DNA from: Synechococcaceae cyanobacterium SM2_3_1
Lineage (GTDB): Bacteria; Cyanobacteriota; Cyanobacteriia; Thermostichales; Thermostichaceae
DNA: 49,029 nucleotides
Direction: 5' to 3'
Assembly: GCA_012030715.1 (NCBI GenBank)
Contig: JAAUUJ010000009.1
Span: forward strand, 1-49,029
Made by a program: the position numbers and the translations under genes. Shown here in pieces: positions 37,066 through 45,659 of the stretch (within the stretch, counting starts at the first letter, position 1; the number at the start of each line of letters is the position of its first letter). Below the pieces are notes generated by a model that was given only the letters and a program-made list of their open reading frames with translations, made no database searches and was not told where the DNA came from.

Positions 37066-37545
37066 CTAAGACTCAACATCCGACGCTGCTGAGGCGAGCT
37101 GAGATTCGGGATCAGAAACAGAGCGACGACGAACCGCCGTTACCATGCCATCCGTCAGGAGGTGCGAGAGTAATCCCACAGGCCCAGCAAAGAGGCAGAG
37201 TAGCAGGGAATGGGAGGTCCATAGTCCTGTGCGCTGCCCTTCCAGATAGATCCAGCGGCCCACAAATAGATCCATCACCAGGAAGTGAACCCAGCCGGTG
37301 GCTGCTGCCTGTTCATCAGCAAAGAAGCGGGCAATATCCGCCAGGCGAGGGTTAGACATGGCCGCGGCTGCTTCCGGTGTCAGGGAAGTCAACAGCAAAT
37401 AGATGTAGACGCAGGCCAGTCCGGCGTAGGGCCAGAAGGGCTGCAATAGTCGCCTGGTCACCCCCCAACGGGGAAAAAGGATCATCAGTCCCCAGAAAGG
37501 GAGAACAAACAGATTAGCAGCATCAAAAAGTTGCGCGGTATTCAT
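37066..37545 (-). CDS. ABA4-like (DUF4281) membrane protein
   Basis: A 159-residue protein with four predicted helices. It has the ABA4-like signature PFWGLMILFPRWGVTRRLLQPFWP near the N-terminus and GWVHFLVMDLFVGRWIYLEGQRTG in the middle. In plants ABA4 is needed for neoxanthin synthesis in plastids and is believed to act with an unknown enzyme; cyanobacteria do not make neoxanthin, so the bacterial role is unclear. It precedes the aldo/keto reductase gene in an operon-like order. The C-terminal tail is Ser/Glu-rich and probably disordered. Confidence 0.8.
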   Translation of the reverse strand: MNTAQLFDAANLFVLPFWGLMILFPRWGVTRRLLQPFWPYAGLACVYIYLLLTSLTPEAAAAMSNPRLADIARFFADEQAAATGWVHFLVMDLFVGRWIYLEGQRTGLWTSHSLLLCLFAGPVGLLSHLLTDGMVTAVRRRSVSDPESQLASAASDVES

Positions 37546-37620
37546 GCCTGGATCCCTTTGTTTCTGAGATCAATCATTCATTATTCTTAACAGAAAACCG
37601 TCTGGACATCCAGTCATCAC

Positions 37621-38097
37621 ATGAGTCAGCACAGCCACAGCAAGGGTCGAGTAGGATGTGGGAGACCGACCTTCCCACTCAAGAGACGAGAGGTGGCTGC
37701 CCCTCCCCACCATGTTCCCCATAAAATTGAGTTACGCCAGACCTACCCCTGCCCCGGCTGCCACCAAGGACAATTGGGACTGATCACGCTGACAGAGGCA
37801 TTGGGGTGCAATCACTGCCATCACATTTTTGCGGTGCTGCCCAATTATTTGCAAATCGAGCAGTTGGGGGTGCTGAATCTCTACCGTAGGATCTGGTACT
37901 GGGATGGCCAGCAGTGGATTCCTGACCAGGGCAACCCGCCCAAAGAATACCCGTACCGGCTCTGGGTTGGTTTAGGGTTATTGTTAGTCACAGTGGTTTT
38001 GTGGGTTTGGGTTCCTCCCAGCCGCATTCCTCTGCTGATCGTGGGGAGCATCCTTTTGCTTCGAGTGATCTGGATCTGGCGAGGGCAGGGGCGATAG
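37621..38097 (+). CDS. Zinc-ribbon membrane protein, cyanobacterial type
   Basis: A 158-residue protein. The core contains YPCPGCHQGQLGLITLTEALGCNHCHHIF, a four-cysteine zinc ribbon, followed by a YWDGQQWIP segment and a hydrophobic C-terminal hairpin (LWVGLGLLLVTVVLWVWVPPSRIPLLIVGSILLLRVIWIW). No enzymatic motif is visible. Similar proteins occur in other cyanobacteria with unknown function. The first 35 residues are basic and may not belong to the protein; a shorter start near HKIELRQTY is possible. Divergent from the ABA4-like gene; the ProA-like gene follows 30 bases later. Confidence 0.65.
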   Translation: MSQHSHSKGRVGCGRPTFPLKRREVAAPPHHVPHKIELRQTYPCPGCHQGQLGLITLTEALGCNHCHHIFAVLPNYLQIEQLGVLNLYRRIWYWDGQQWIPDQGNPPKEYPYRLWVGLGLLLVTVVLWVWVPPSRIPLLIVGSILLLRVIWIWRGQGR

Positions 38098-38127
38098 GCA
38101 CGAAGAAGGTACCTCTCGGAGGCAGTG

Positions 38128-39420
38128 GTGAACGACATTGACCTGAGTACAACCTTACGTCAGTTACGCCGGAGCCTACCGCAGTTAGCTCGCCTTCCCC
38201 GTGGGGTCAAAGATCGAGCGCTTCAGTCCATGTCAGGCCGTCTGCGGGAACAGGCAGATCAGATTCTGGAGGCCAACACCCTGGATCTGGAAAACTGCCG
38301 TAGTCAACAGATGCCCACCTGGGTTCTGGAAGGAATGAAGCTGACGCCAGAACGGCTTCTAAAAACCACCCACCAGATGAAGTCCCTGGCGTATTTGCCG
38401 GACCCAGTGGGACGGATTGACCAAAGCTGGCACACTGAACAGGGAACCATCGTCAACCGCTACCGTGTACCCCTGGGTTTGGTAGCCCTGGTCTATGAGA
38501 TCTACCCTGAATTTGCCATCAGTGGGTTAAGCATGGCCGTCAAATCCGGCAATGGCATGGTGTTATCTTGCAATGTTGCTCTGCAAAATACCCATCTCGC
38601 TCTCGTCAATCTCCTCAGTGAAGCCGCTTATTCCGAAGGTTTACCAGAAGGTTCACTTCAGTCCTTCTCCGAGGCAGAAGCGATCCCATTTCAAGCTGGC
38701 ATCTCCCCCACCTTACCCCTCCTGCAGCAGGCACGCTTTCTGGATCTGGTGATTCCCTGTGGCCGTCCCAGCTGGGTTGAGTCAGTTGCCGAATCTAGTG
38801 CGGTACCCGTCCTGCAAACCCGCCTCGGCTATGGGCATGTTTATATTGATCAGGGGGCGGGCTGGGATCCCGTACAAACCCTGTTGCTCCAGAGCCTCAG
38901 TCAAACCCTGTTAGAATCCACGGCTTTGCTCCAGCCCATTACTCTCTGGTGGTTGATCCATGAAGCCTGGGCGGAGTGCTATCTGGCAGATCTGATTACT
39001 GAACTCACCCATCGAGGTTGGTTGCTCCAGGTAGATCAGGCGATTCAGAGACAATTTCCCCAGCTTCCAGCCATTACTGAGCTGATTGATTCCGGAGCCC
39101 AGTCTCATCAGCGTCTGCAACTTACCCCCAGCTTGCCTGAGGCCATTACCTGGATCAATAAGAACGGGTTTCGCCACTCCGAAGCTATTTACTCGGACTC
39201 CCACACTGCGATTCAACGCTTTATTCAAGAGGTCGACGCGGCCACGATTTGCGTGAACAGTCCTCTGTTCTCCAACCCATCTGGCTTGGGCATTCCTGCA
39301 TTGGAGGGGGGAGCAGGCTTGTCGCTGGGGACCTCCGTGCAGAAGCTGCATGCCCGCGGGCCCATTACCCTGGAGGCTCTCACCACGATTAAGTTTGTAG
39401 AAACGGGAATGCTCCCCTAA
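38128..39420 (+). CDS. ProA-like protein without catalytic cysteine
   Basis: A 430-residue paralogue of gamma-glutamyl phosphate reductase. It keeps the ALDH-like layout: PRGVKDRALQSMSGRLREQADQILEANTLDLE, VPLGLVALVYEIYPEFA, VIPCGRPSWVESV, HSEAIYSD and LGTSVQKLHARGPI. The catalytic segment [16 protein letters not shown] in the real ProA aligns with ALLQPITLWWLIHEA here, so the cysteine is gone; the KGGSEA cofactor site is replaced by SCNVAL. It therefore probably lacks reductase activity. Two ProA genes are known in cyanobacteria such as Synechocystis. Possible roles are regulation or oligomerisation with ProA. The GTG at 38128 has GGAGG at five bases and is preferred to the GTG at 38125. Confidence 0.8.
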   Translation: MNDIDLSTTLRQLRRSLPQLARLPRGVKDRALQSMSGRLREQADQILEANTLDLENCRSQQMPTWVLEGMKLTPERLLKTTHQMKSLAYLPDPVGRIDQSWHTEQGTIVNRYRVPLGLVALVYEIYPEFAISGLSMAVKSGNGMVLSCNVALQNTHLALVNLLSEAAYSEGLPEGSLQSFSEAEAIPFQAGISPTLPLLQQARFLDLVIPCGRPSWVESVAESSAVPVLQTRLGYGHVYIDQGAGWDPVQTLLLQSLSQTLLESTALLQPITLWWLIHEAWAECYLADLITELTHRGWLLQVDQAIQRQFPQLPAITELIDSGAQSHQRLQLTPSLPEAITWINKNGFRHSEAIYSDSHTAIQRFIQEVDAATICVNSPLFSNPSGLGIPALEGGAGLSLGTSVQKLHARGPITLEALTTIKFVETGMLP

Positions 39421-39551
39421 CCCGATCTTGGTCGGGACAGTGCTTTTCTTGAGGGAATCAAGTCCCACTGGACCACCTCGGGGTAGACTTGCCCTCCTCT
39501 CTCAAGCAGGTGACAATAGTAAAGCTATAGGTTTTTTATCTACAGATCAGC

Positions 39552-40285
39552 GTGAACTCTGTTCGAACCGTATCTACCACAAAAGCAGTTTTTCAGACTG
39601 CCTACCCTCGTCCAATTGCTTCCGTTTACCGCCGTGTCGTGGAAGAGTTACTGGTGGAACTTCACCTGGTAACCGTCCAGTCCACCTTTGTCTATGATCC
39701 CTTTTTTGCTCTGGGATTTGTCACTATCTACGATGCATTGATGGAAGCCTATCAGTCGGAATCTCAGCGAGAGGCGATCTTTGCTGGCCTTTGCCGTGCG
39801 TTGCAGCTGAAGCCAGAGGTGCTGCGCCAAAATGCTTCCACTCTTTTGATCTGGTGAAATCTGGGGATCCCCACCAACGGTTGCAGTTGCTCCGGTTACA
39901 GCCAGAGGCCAGTGATGTGGGGGGGCTACGGGCCATGCTAGAACGGATCGGACAGTCCAAAACCTACACCTATAACCGCATGATGTTGGTGGGACTGTAT
40001 ACATGTTTTGAGGCCGTGGCTGCGTCCCTTTACGCCGATGCCGAAGCACGTGTAAATGCCTTTATTGAAACGGTGATCCAGCCTCTGAACCTGTCTAAGG
40101 AACGAGTCAAGAAAGATCTTGAGCTCTACCACAACAGTCTTGATCGGATGAAGCAGGCGCGTGCTGTGGTGGAAGAAATGGTGAAAGCGGCTCGGCGACA
40201 ACAGGAACGGCGCAATTCCTCTGCAGCTGCGGTCAAAACAGAGGTCCCCTCCTCTGAGACTCCAGCCAACGATGCCGGAGAGTAG
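39552..40285 (+). CDS. thf1: Thf1/Psb29 photosystem-associated protein, frameshifted
   Basis: A protein of about 244 residues, conserved in cyanobacteria and plastids, required for photosystem II biogenesis and FtsH-mediated turnover. The N-terminal block is VSTTKAVFQTAYPRPIASVYRRVVEELLVELHLV, followed by YDPFFALGFVTIYDALMEAY. Then the frame ends at TLLIW; with one G added at TTTTG (39844-39848) it continues LDLVKSGDPHQRLQLL, and the C-terminal coiled coil (LSKERVKKDLELYHNSLDRMKQARAVVEEM) completes the family plan. The tail is rich in Ala and Glu. The frame break is probably a sequencing error. Confidence 0.88.
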
Positions 40286-40303
40286 GAGAAGGCAGGTGCA
40301 GCT

Positions 40304-40639
40304 ATGATCCCATCCGCAGCGCTTTGGGTGGTGATGACCACAGTCTCTAGCCAGGAAGAGGGACAGCAGCTAGCTCATCATCTCGTGGAAGAGCGGTTGG
40401 TGGCTTGCGCTCAGGTGTTGCCACCGATGCAGTCCATTTTCCGCTGGCAGGGTCAGGTCAGGGCTGAAACGGAAGCGTTGATCCTGCTCAAGCTCCCTGC
40501 TGAAGGGTATGCTCACCTGGAGAGGCGTCTTCGAGAACTGCATCCCTACCGTGAACCCGAGATCATTGCCCTAGAAGCAAGCCAGGTCAGCCCTAGCTAT
40601 CTGCAATGGGCTAAAGAGCAAGCTGGGAGCCAAGATTAG
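40304..40639 (+). CDS. cutA: CutA-type divalent-cation tolerance protein
   Basis: A 111-residue CutA1 protein that forms a very stable trimer with a PII-like fold. The family landmarks are VVMTTVSSQEEGQQLAHHLVEERLVACAQVLPPMQSIFRWQG, the HPYREPEIIAL block and a short C-terminal helix. CutA affects copper and other metal tolerance, but its mechanism is unsettled. It begins 18 bases after the thf1 stop, so it is probably co-transcribed with it, and converges with the TM2 gene. Confidence 0.92.
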   Translation: MIPSAALWVVMTTVSSQEEGQQLAHHLVEERLVACAQVLPPMQSIFRWQGQVRAETEALILLKLPAEGYAHLERRLRELHPYREPEIIALEASQVSPSYLQWAKEQAGSQD

Positions 40640-40645
40640 GAGGCA

Positions 40646-41095
40646 TTACAGATCCTCATCGGGGACTGCGTTTGGGGAGATCTTCGCCAGCAGCTCTTTG
40701 CGCTTCTGTTGATACTCACTTTCTGTGAGTAACCCCTGCTTACGCATCGACTCCAGTTGTTGCTCTGGATCAAGGGGCTTCTGCTTCTTAACAGTAGAAG
40801 TCCATTCTAGGCGGGCATCTTCAGGATTAAAGCGGCTGTCAAAATCCTGGTTATTCATGGATAGAACCCATAGACCTTCTGCTAGGCAGAGCACCCGCAG
40901 CAGATAACTGAGAAGCTTGAGGTACCAGGGAAAAGGCAGAAAGGGCAGGCCAAAGAGCCCAATCACAATAAAGACCCAGCCTGTGGTTTTCTGGCCCAGA
41001 TAAAATCTCTGGAATCCCGGCAGCAGCACACCAGCCAGGCAGAGCAGGCCCAATGCAGGCTTCTCCTTGCGAGTAGAGATGAGATCCTCAGTCAT
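40646..41095 (-). CDS. TM2-like membrane protein with SHOCT-like tail
   Basis: A 149-residue protein. The N-terminal part is a TM2-type helical hairpin (PALGLLCLAGVLLPGFQRFYLGQKTTGWVFIVIGLFG), in which LPGFQRFYLGQKTTGW is the usual turn motif. The C-terminal segment PEQQLESMRKQGLLTESEYQQKRKELL is a SHOCT-like short helical hairpin, common as a dimerisation or chaperone-binding module. The function is unknown. It lies tail-to-tail with cutA with six bases between the two stops. The next gene upstream, clpS, is 130 bases away. Confidence 0.75.
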   Translation of the reverse strand: MTEDLISTRKEKPALGLLCLAGVLLPGFQRFYLGQKTTGWVFIVIGLFGLPFLPFPWYLKLLSYLLRVLCLAEGLWVLSMNNQDFDSRFNPEDARLEWTSTVKKQKPLDPEQQLESMRKQGLLTESEYQQKRKELLAKISPNAVPDEDL

Positions 41096-41225
41096 TGCAG
41101 GGATCCTTAACCGAGAGAATACTGCTTCATTCTACCGAGCAGCATCTCCTTCATCCCCATGCCCTGTTCAGAATCACCGGCGGTTCCTGAGGGAAGGATC
41201 CCCCCCTTAAGAATTTCCTCAGACC

Positions 41226-41506
41226 TCAGCTCTCGGGTTCGATCGAGCTGAAGAGACCGTGCATCTTCAACTGTTCACAGTAAAACTCAGCATGTTCCTG
41301 AGGGACGACAATAACCACCGCCAGACCCTGGTTATGAGCTTCGAGCATGATGTCTGTGGCCTGGGAAGTCTGCATTCCCGGAATAGTGATCAGCAGGACC
41401 TGAACCACATGTTCCATGGAGTTAAAGTCGTCATTGTGCAACAAAACCCGATACATGGGAACATGCTTGCGGGCCGTCGACTTTTTAACGAGAGTTTCAG
41501 TGGCCA
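41226..41506 (-). CDS. clpS: ClpS adaptor of the Clp protease
   Basis: A 93-residue ClpS protein. It binds N-degron substrates and delivers them to ClpC/ClpA. The family core is PMYRVLLHNDDFNSMEHVVQVLL with the binding-pocket residues NDD, then MLEAHNQGLAVVIVVPQEHAEFYCEQLKMHGL. The N-terminal extension is short and polar. I prefer the ATG at 41506 (MATETL), four bases after GGGGG, over the one at 41528. It is divergent from the small membrane-protein gene at 41615. Cyanobacteria often carry two ClpS copies; which this is cannot be said. Confidence 0.92.
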
Positions 41507-41614
41507 TTTTGCCCCCTACTCTACACACAACTTAATGGTAACTGGGCAACATTTTACTGAATTCTGGGGATCTTTGCTGCCCACCCTCCGCTTTGTTTTC
41601 GCAGGAGGCACTCC

Positions 41615-41848
41615 ATGACCCTGGTGGAAGGGATCACCCTGCTGGCGGGATTGATCATCATCATTCTGCTCATTACTTGGATCCTGCGGGTTGTTAAAAC
41701 CACACTGGTCACCCTGGTTCTGGTGTTGCTGATCCTGGTGGTGCTGTTTATCCTGTTTGGGATTACCCCAGCAGGTGTAGGAGAATCTCTGCAACTTCTA
41801 CCCCGCTACCTGCGGGAGTTCTGGCAGGTGATTCGCTTCCCCCGTTAA
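41615..41848 (+). CDS. Small two-helix membrane protein
   Basis: Seventy-seven residues, nearly all hydrophobic in two stretches ([16 protein letters not shown] and [20 protein letters not shown]), ending in an amphipathic [15 protein letters not shown] tail. A strong ribosome-binding site (AGGAGG, six bases before the ATG) supports it as a real gene. I do not recognise a family. The compact, oriented shape could act as a helper or assembly subunit of a membrane complex, but no partner is visible. Its stop overlaps that of purA by four bases tail-to-tail. Confidence 0.65.
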   Translation: MTLVEGITLLAGLIIIILLITWILRVVKTTLVTLVLVLLILVVLFILFGITPAGVGESLQLLPRYLREFWQVIRFPR

Positions 41849-43194
41849 TTGGGCATGAGGGTATGATTCAATTGATTCCCGTTGGCATAGAGCAGGGCTC
41901 GCTTGGGTCCATGAATAGGGTCTTCCACAATGATCGTCTGTTCCCGCTTCGCCCCCAGCGAAATGATGGCAATCGGCACCTGCATGATCTGGGCCAGGAA
42001 TTTGAGATAGTTGGCGGCAGCAGGGGGCAGATCTTCGACAGAACGACAGTTTTCCGTGGAGGTCTTCCAGCCAGGCAGGGTCTCGTAAATAGGCTGGCAG
42101 CGGGCAAAAACACGGGCATCGCTGGGGAAGTGGTGAATCTCTTTCCCCTCACAGGTGTAGGCCACACAAACCTGGATCTCGTCCAGCTCGTCCAGGACAT
42201 CCAGTTTGGTGATCGCCAGGCAATCCAGACCGTTGATGCGCACCGCATAGCGACCGATCACAGCGTCAAACCAGCCACAGCGTCGCCGTCGTCCAGTGGT
42301 GGTGCCAAACTCTGCCCCTTTGGCACTCAAGTAGTCACCGATTTTACAGAGCAGTTCCGTCGGAAATGGTCCTTCTCCCACGCGGGTAGTGTAGGCTTTG
42401 GCCACCCCGATCACCCGATCAATACAGGTGGGTCCCACCCCCGTGCCCACACAGGCTCCTCCCGCAATTGGATGAGAGGAGGTGACATAGGGATAGGTAC
42501 CATAGTCGAGGTCCAGTAAGGTTCCCTGAGCCCCCTCAAACAAAATATTTTTACGGGCTGCCACCGCCTCCGTTAGCAGTAGTGCCACGTCTTTGACATA
42601 AGGACGCAGGCGCTCAGCGTACCCCAGATACTTCTCAATCACCTGCTCTGGATCCAGGAGCGGCAGGTTGTAGATCTTCTCCAACAGCACATTTTTATGA
42701 GCCACTGCCCAGGTGAGTCGTTCCCGCAGATCTTGAGGATGCAGCAAATCCACCATCCGGATCCCCATCCGTTCCGCTTTATCGGCATAGGTGGGACCAA
42801 TCCCCCGACCCGTAGTGCCCAGTTTGTAGGCCCCGCGCCGTTCTTCCTCCGCCACATCGATCAGGCGGTGATAGGGCATGGTCACATGGGCTGTTTCGGC
42901 AATGGACAGATTCTCAGTGGAGATGCCCAGTGCCTGGAGTTGGTCCAGTTCCCCCAGCAACACTTCCGGATCAATTACGGTACCACTGGCGATCAAACAT
43001 CGGGTTGTAGGGTAGAGGATGCCTGAGGGAATCAGGTGCAGCTTAAAGGTTTGTTCTCCCACGACTACCGTGTGACCGGCATTGACTCCCCCCTGATAAC
43101 GGACGACCACATGGGCATTTTCGCTCAATAGGTCTGTGATCTTGCCTTTCCCCTCATCGCCCCACTGGGCGCCAATGACGACAACGTTTGCCAA
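41845..43194 (-). CDS. purA: Adenylosuccinate synthetase
   Basis: A 449-residue enzyme that joins IMP and aspartate using GTP in AMP synthesis. The N-terminal [16 protein letters not shown] loop is the GTP-binding signature; then [58 protein letters not shown] and [15 protein letters not shown], and near the end the [10 protein letters not shown] guanine-specificity region. All diagnostic residues are intact. Length is normal for bacterial PurA. It stands alone on the minus strand, with 185 bases without a recognisable riboswitch upstream. Confidence 0.96.
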   Translation of the reverse strand: MANVVVIGAQWGDEGKGKITDLLSENAHVVVRYQGGVNAGHTVVVGEQTFKLHLIPSGILYPTTRCLIASGTVIDPEVLLGELDQLQALGISTENLSIAETAHVTMPYHRLIDVAEEERRGAYKLGTTGRGIGPTYADKAERMGIRMVDLLHPQDLRERLTWAVAHKNVLLEKIYNLPLLDPEQVIEKYLGYAERLRPYVKDVALLLTEAVAARKNILFEGAQGTLLDLDYGTYPYVTSSHPIAGGACVGTGVGPTCIDRVIGVAKAYTTRVGEGPFPTELLCKIGDYLSAKGAEFGTTTGRRRRCGWFDAVIGRYAVRINGLDCLAITKLDVLDELDEIQVCVAYTCEGKEIHHFPSDARVFARCQPIYETLPGWKTSTENCRSVEDLPPAAANYLKFLAQIMQVPIAIISLGAKREQTIIVEDPIHGPKRALLYANGNQLNHTLMPN

Positions 43195-43379
43195 CGGTTT
43201 CTCCTACAGAAATTAAGCGGAATGATGATTACCCTTAAGCTTGGAGCTAAACAGAGCCTGAGAACTGCGGTCTTTTACCGACAGACAACGAGCTAGTGAT
43301 GGTAACAAGCGGTTTCTAAAGAGTCAATATTCATGACAAAATCGTAAACACAGCAGGACTCAGTCAGGGCAGGCTTCCC

Positions 43380-43749
43380 ATGCAGATCAGCCACTATCTC
43401 CACACCGCGATTTTGGTGACCGATCTCAGCCGTGCTGAAATCTTTTACGGTCAGGTGCTGGGGTTGTTCAGGGTGGAGCGTTCCCTCCGCTTTCCAGGAG
43501 CATGGTATCAGCTTGGCCCTGTGCAGATCCATTTGATTCAGGCGGAGAGTGTCCATCCCGAGTCACGTGGATCCGCAACGCTGGGGTCGCAATCCTCATC
43601 TTGCCCTGGGGGTTAGGGATCTGGAGGAGGCTCGGGCTCAGTTGGTGGCCCATAACTGTCCGATCCAGGCGAGTGCATCGGGACGATCAGCCCTTTTCAC
43701 CCAGGATCCTGATGGCAATGTGATTGAACTGAGCCAGATCGAGGGCTAG
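43380..43749 (+). CDS. Glyoxalase/VOC-fold protein, frameshifted
   Basis: A VOC-superfamily protein of about 123 residues. The first part reads HYLHTAILVTDLSRAEIFYGQVLGL and WYQLGPVQIHLIQAES; the frame then stops. After a +1 shift near 43564-43567 it continues DPQRWGRNPHLALGVRDLEEARAQL and FTQDPDGNVIELSQ, the usual closing strand with its metal glutamate. Metal ligands by position are His of HTAIL, His of QIHLI, His of RNPHLAL, and Glu of NVIELS. The substrate is not identifiable from sequence. The break is not in a clear homopolymer, so it could be a true mutation or sequencing error. Its stop overlaps that of cobQ tail-to-tail. Confidence 0.75.
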
Positions 43750-45240
43750 GCGATTCCCAACCGTTCCAGGTGCAGGTGGGGTTCACAAAGGTTGGCCATG
43801 TCCTCAAACAGCCGCTCCCGATCCTCACTGTAGTGTCCCTCCAGAAGGGGAAGTGGATCCAGCCCCTTGTGCTGTCGCAGATGATTCAGCCAGAGGCGGC
43901 GGAAGCAGTGATTGTCAAAGAGACCGTGCAGGTAGCTGCCCCACACCCGCCCCTGTTCCTGAGGATCCCAGAAGCCCAGATTGGGCTCGGAAAAGAGGTT
44001 GAACTCAGCTCCCTTGACCTGTGAATCCCCCTGATGAATTTCATACCCTCGAACTCGGGTTGTCTGGGGCCAGTGGATCGTGGTTTCAATCTGCCGAGTG
44101 ACTTTTCTGGGGCCCAGAGTGGTCTCGGCTGGCAGCAACCCCAATCCCATCAAGGTTCCCTGTTGCCCTTCCAACCCTTCGGGATCATGCACCGCAGTGC
44201 CCAGCATCTGCAATCCCCCACAAATGCCGACAATACTGCCCGGAAAGGACCGCAGCTGACCCGCCAGACCAGTGTTTTGAAGCACCTGTAGATCCGGCAG
44301 TGTGGACTTGGTCCCCGGCAGAATCACGGCATCCGGCCTTCCCAGGGGCTCACCTGGTTTGACATAGCGCAGTCGGACACTGGCTTCGTGCTCGCAACGG
44401 ATCAAAATCGGTGAAATTAGCAATCCGGGGCAGGTGAACCACCGCAATCTCCAGATCTGCCGATCCGCTGGGACGAGGGGAATCCAGCAGGGACAAAGAA
44501 TCCTCCTGAGGCAGTTGCAGATCGAGCCAGGGCAAGACTCCCACCACCGGAATACCAGTGTAGTCTTCCAGCCAATCCAGACCCGGTTGCAGCAGCTCCT
44601 GCAGACCCCGGAACTTATTGATGACAATCCCCTGCACCAGATCGCGTTCTGAGGGTAGCAACAGCTGGAGCGTTCCCACCACATGGGCCAGGGCCCCGCC
44701 CCGATCGATATCGGCCACCAGCCAGGTAGGGGACTGTAGGTAGGAGGCAACCCGCATGTTGGTCAGATCGCGGTGACGTAAATTCACTTCCGCCGGACTG
44801 CCTGCCCCTTCGCAGATCACCCAGTCATAGCTGGTGGTGAGATGATCCAGAGAACGGGTTACCGCCTGCCATCCCGGAGTGAAGACGGTTTTGTAATAGT
44901 CCTGAGCACGGTAAACTCCCACCGCTTGCCCCTGCAGGATCACCTGAGAGGTCATGTTCCCCTGGGGTTTGAGCAGGATCGGATTCATTTCCACCTGAGG
45001 CACCTGTCCAGCAGCCCAGGCTTGAACTGCCTGCGCATAGGCGATTTCTGCCCCCGTCTCAGTGACATAGGCATTCAAGGACATATTCTGAGCCTTAAAG
45101 GGAGACACACGGCAACCCCTGCGGGCCAGGATCCGGCAGAGCACCGTCACAAGGAGCGACTTGCCCACATGTGAGGACGTGCCCACGACCACCAGGGTCC
45201 TGGCTGTATCTCCCTGCAAAACAGGCTTGGATGCATTCAA
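43746..45240 (-). CDS. cobQ: Cobyric acid synthase, frameshifted
   Basis: An enzyme of about 497 residues that amidates four carboxylates of adenosyl-cobyrinate diamide. The N-terminal synthetase domain begins with [26 protein letters not shown] (P-loop), followed by [10 protein letters not shown] and NPILLKPQG. The C-terminal glutaminase domain has [11 protein letters not shown] with the catalytic Cys and YLHGLFDN near the histidine. The two halves lie in different frames that join near 44392-44397, at [20 protein letters not shown] start at 45240 overlaps the rpsU stop by one turn (TTGA). CobQ is a second corrinoid gene beside cbiT. The break is likely a sequencing indel. Confidence 0.9.
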
Positions 45241-45422
45241 GAGGACATCTTGCGGCGATGGCGACGTCCGGCAATGGCTTTGCGCTTCCGCTTTTCCTGG
45301 GCGGACTCAAAGTGGCGGTGATTCCTTAAATCGCGCAGGATACCAGCCTTGGAAACCTGACGCTTGAAGCGGCGCAGAGCAGATTCAATTCCTTCATTCT
45401 CACCCACGGTCACTTGAGTCAT
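45237..45422 (-). CDS. rpsU: Ribosomal protein bS21
   Basis: A 61-residue basic protein typical of S21, a small subunit component that helps mRNA binding and subunit assembly. It starts [28 protein letters not shown] and ends in a highly basic tail ([19 protein letters not shown]). The length is normal for cyanobacteria. A TATAAT hexamer on the minus strand at 45502-45507 is about 80 bases upstream of the start. Its TGA overlaps the TTG that probably starts cobQ. Confidence 0.95.
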   Translation of the reverse strand: MTQVTVGENEGIESALRRFKRQVSKAGILRDLRNHRHFESAQEKRKRKAIAGRRHRRKMSS

Positions 45423-45501
45423 TCAGCTTGTCCTCGTCTAGCTTCAATGGATCTAGCAGCCTAGCTGGCAACTGATTTAAGATGTAACATTTGTTTGGCC
45501 T

Positions 45502-45507
45502 ATTATA
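45502..45507 (-). promoter_or_regulatory. Candidate -10 element of the rpsU promoter
   Basis: On the minus strand the hexamer is a perfect TATAAT in GTTATAATAGG. The best upstream hexamer at 17 bases is TTTAGC, only half matching TTGACA. It would start transcription about 75 bases before the rpsU ATG. Confidence 0.4.
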
Positions 45508-45659
45508 ACGTGCTGATTCCAACAGCTAAAAGCCAAGGCAATGAATCAGTTTTTCGCCTTCCCCATGTAAGCTGAAGCGAGTCTCGTTAGCATCAACCCC
45601 AAGGTAGGCTCCCGAACGATCGGGTTCGTTTTATTCCAAAAGCAGCGCCAGTCATCAAC

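Noticed and set aside
45611-45624. Hairpin CCCGA-acga-TCGGG followed by TTCGTTTTATT as a terminator
   Set aside because: The stem is only five pairs, the T-run is interrupted and it lies just before a gene start, so a leader hairpin is as likely.
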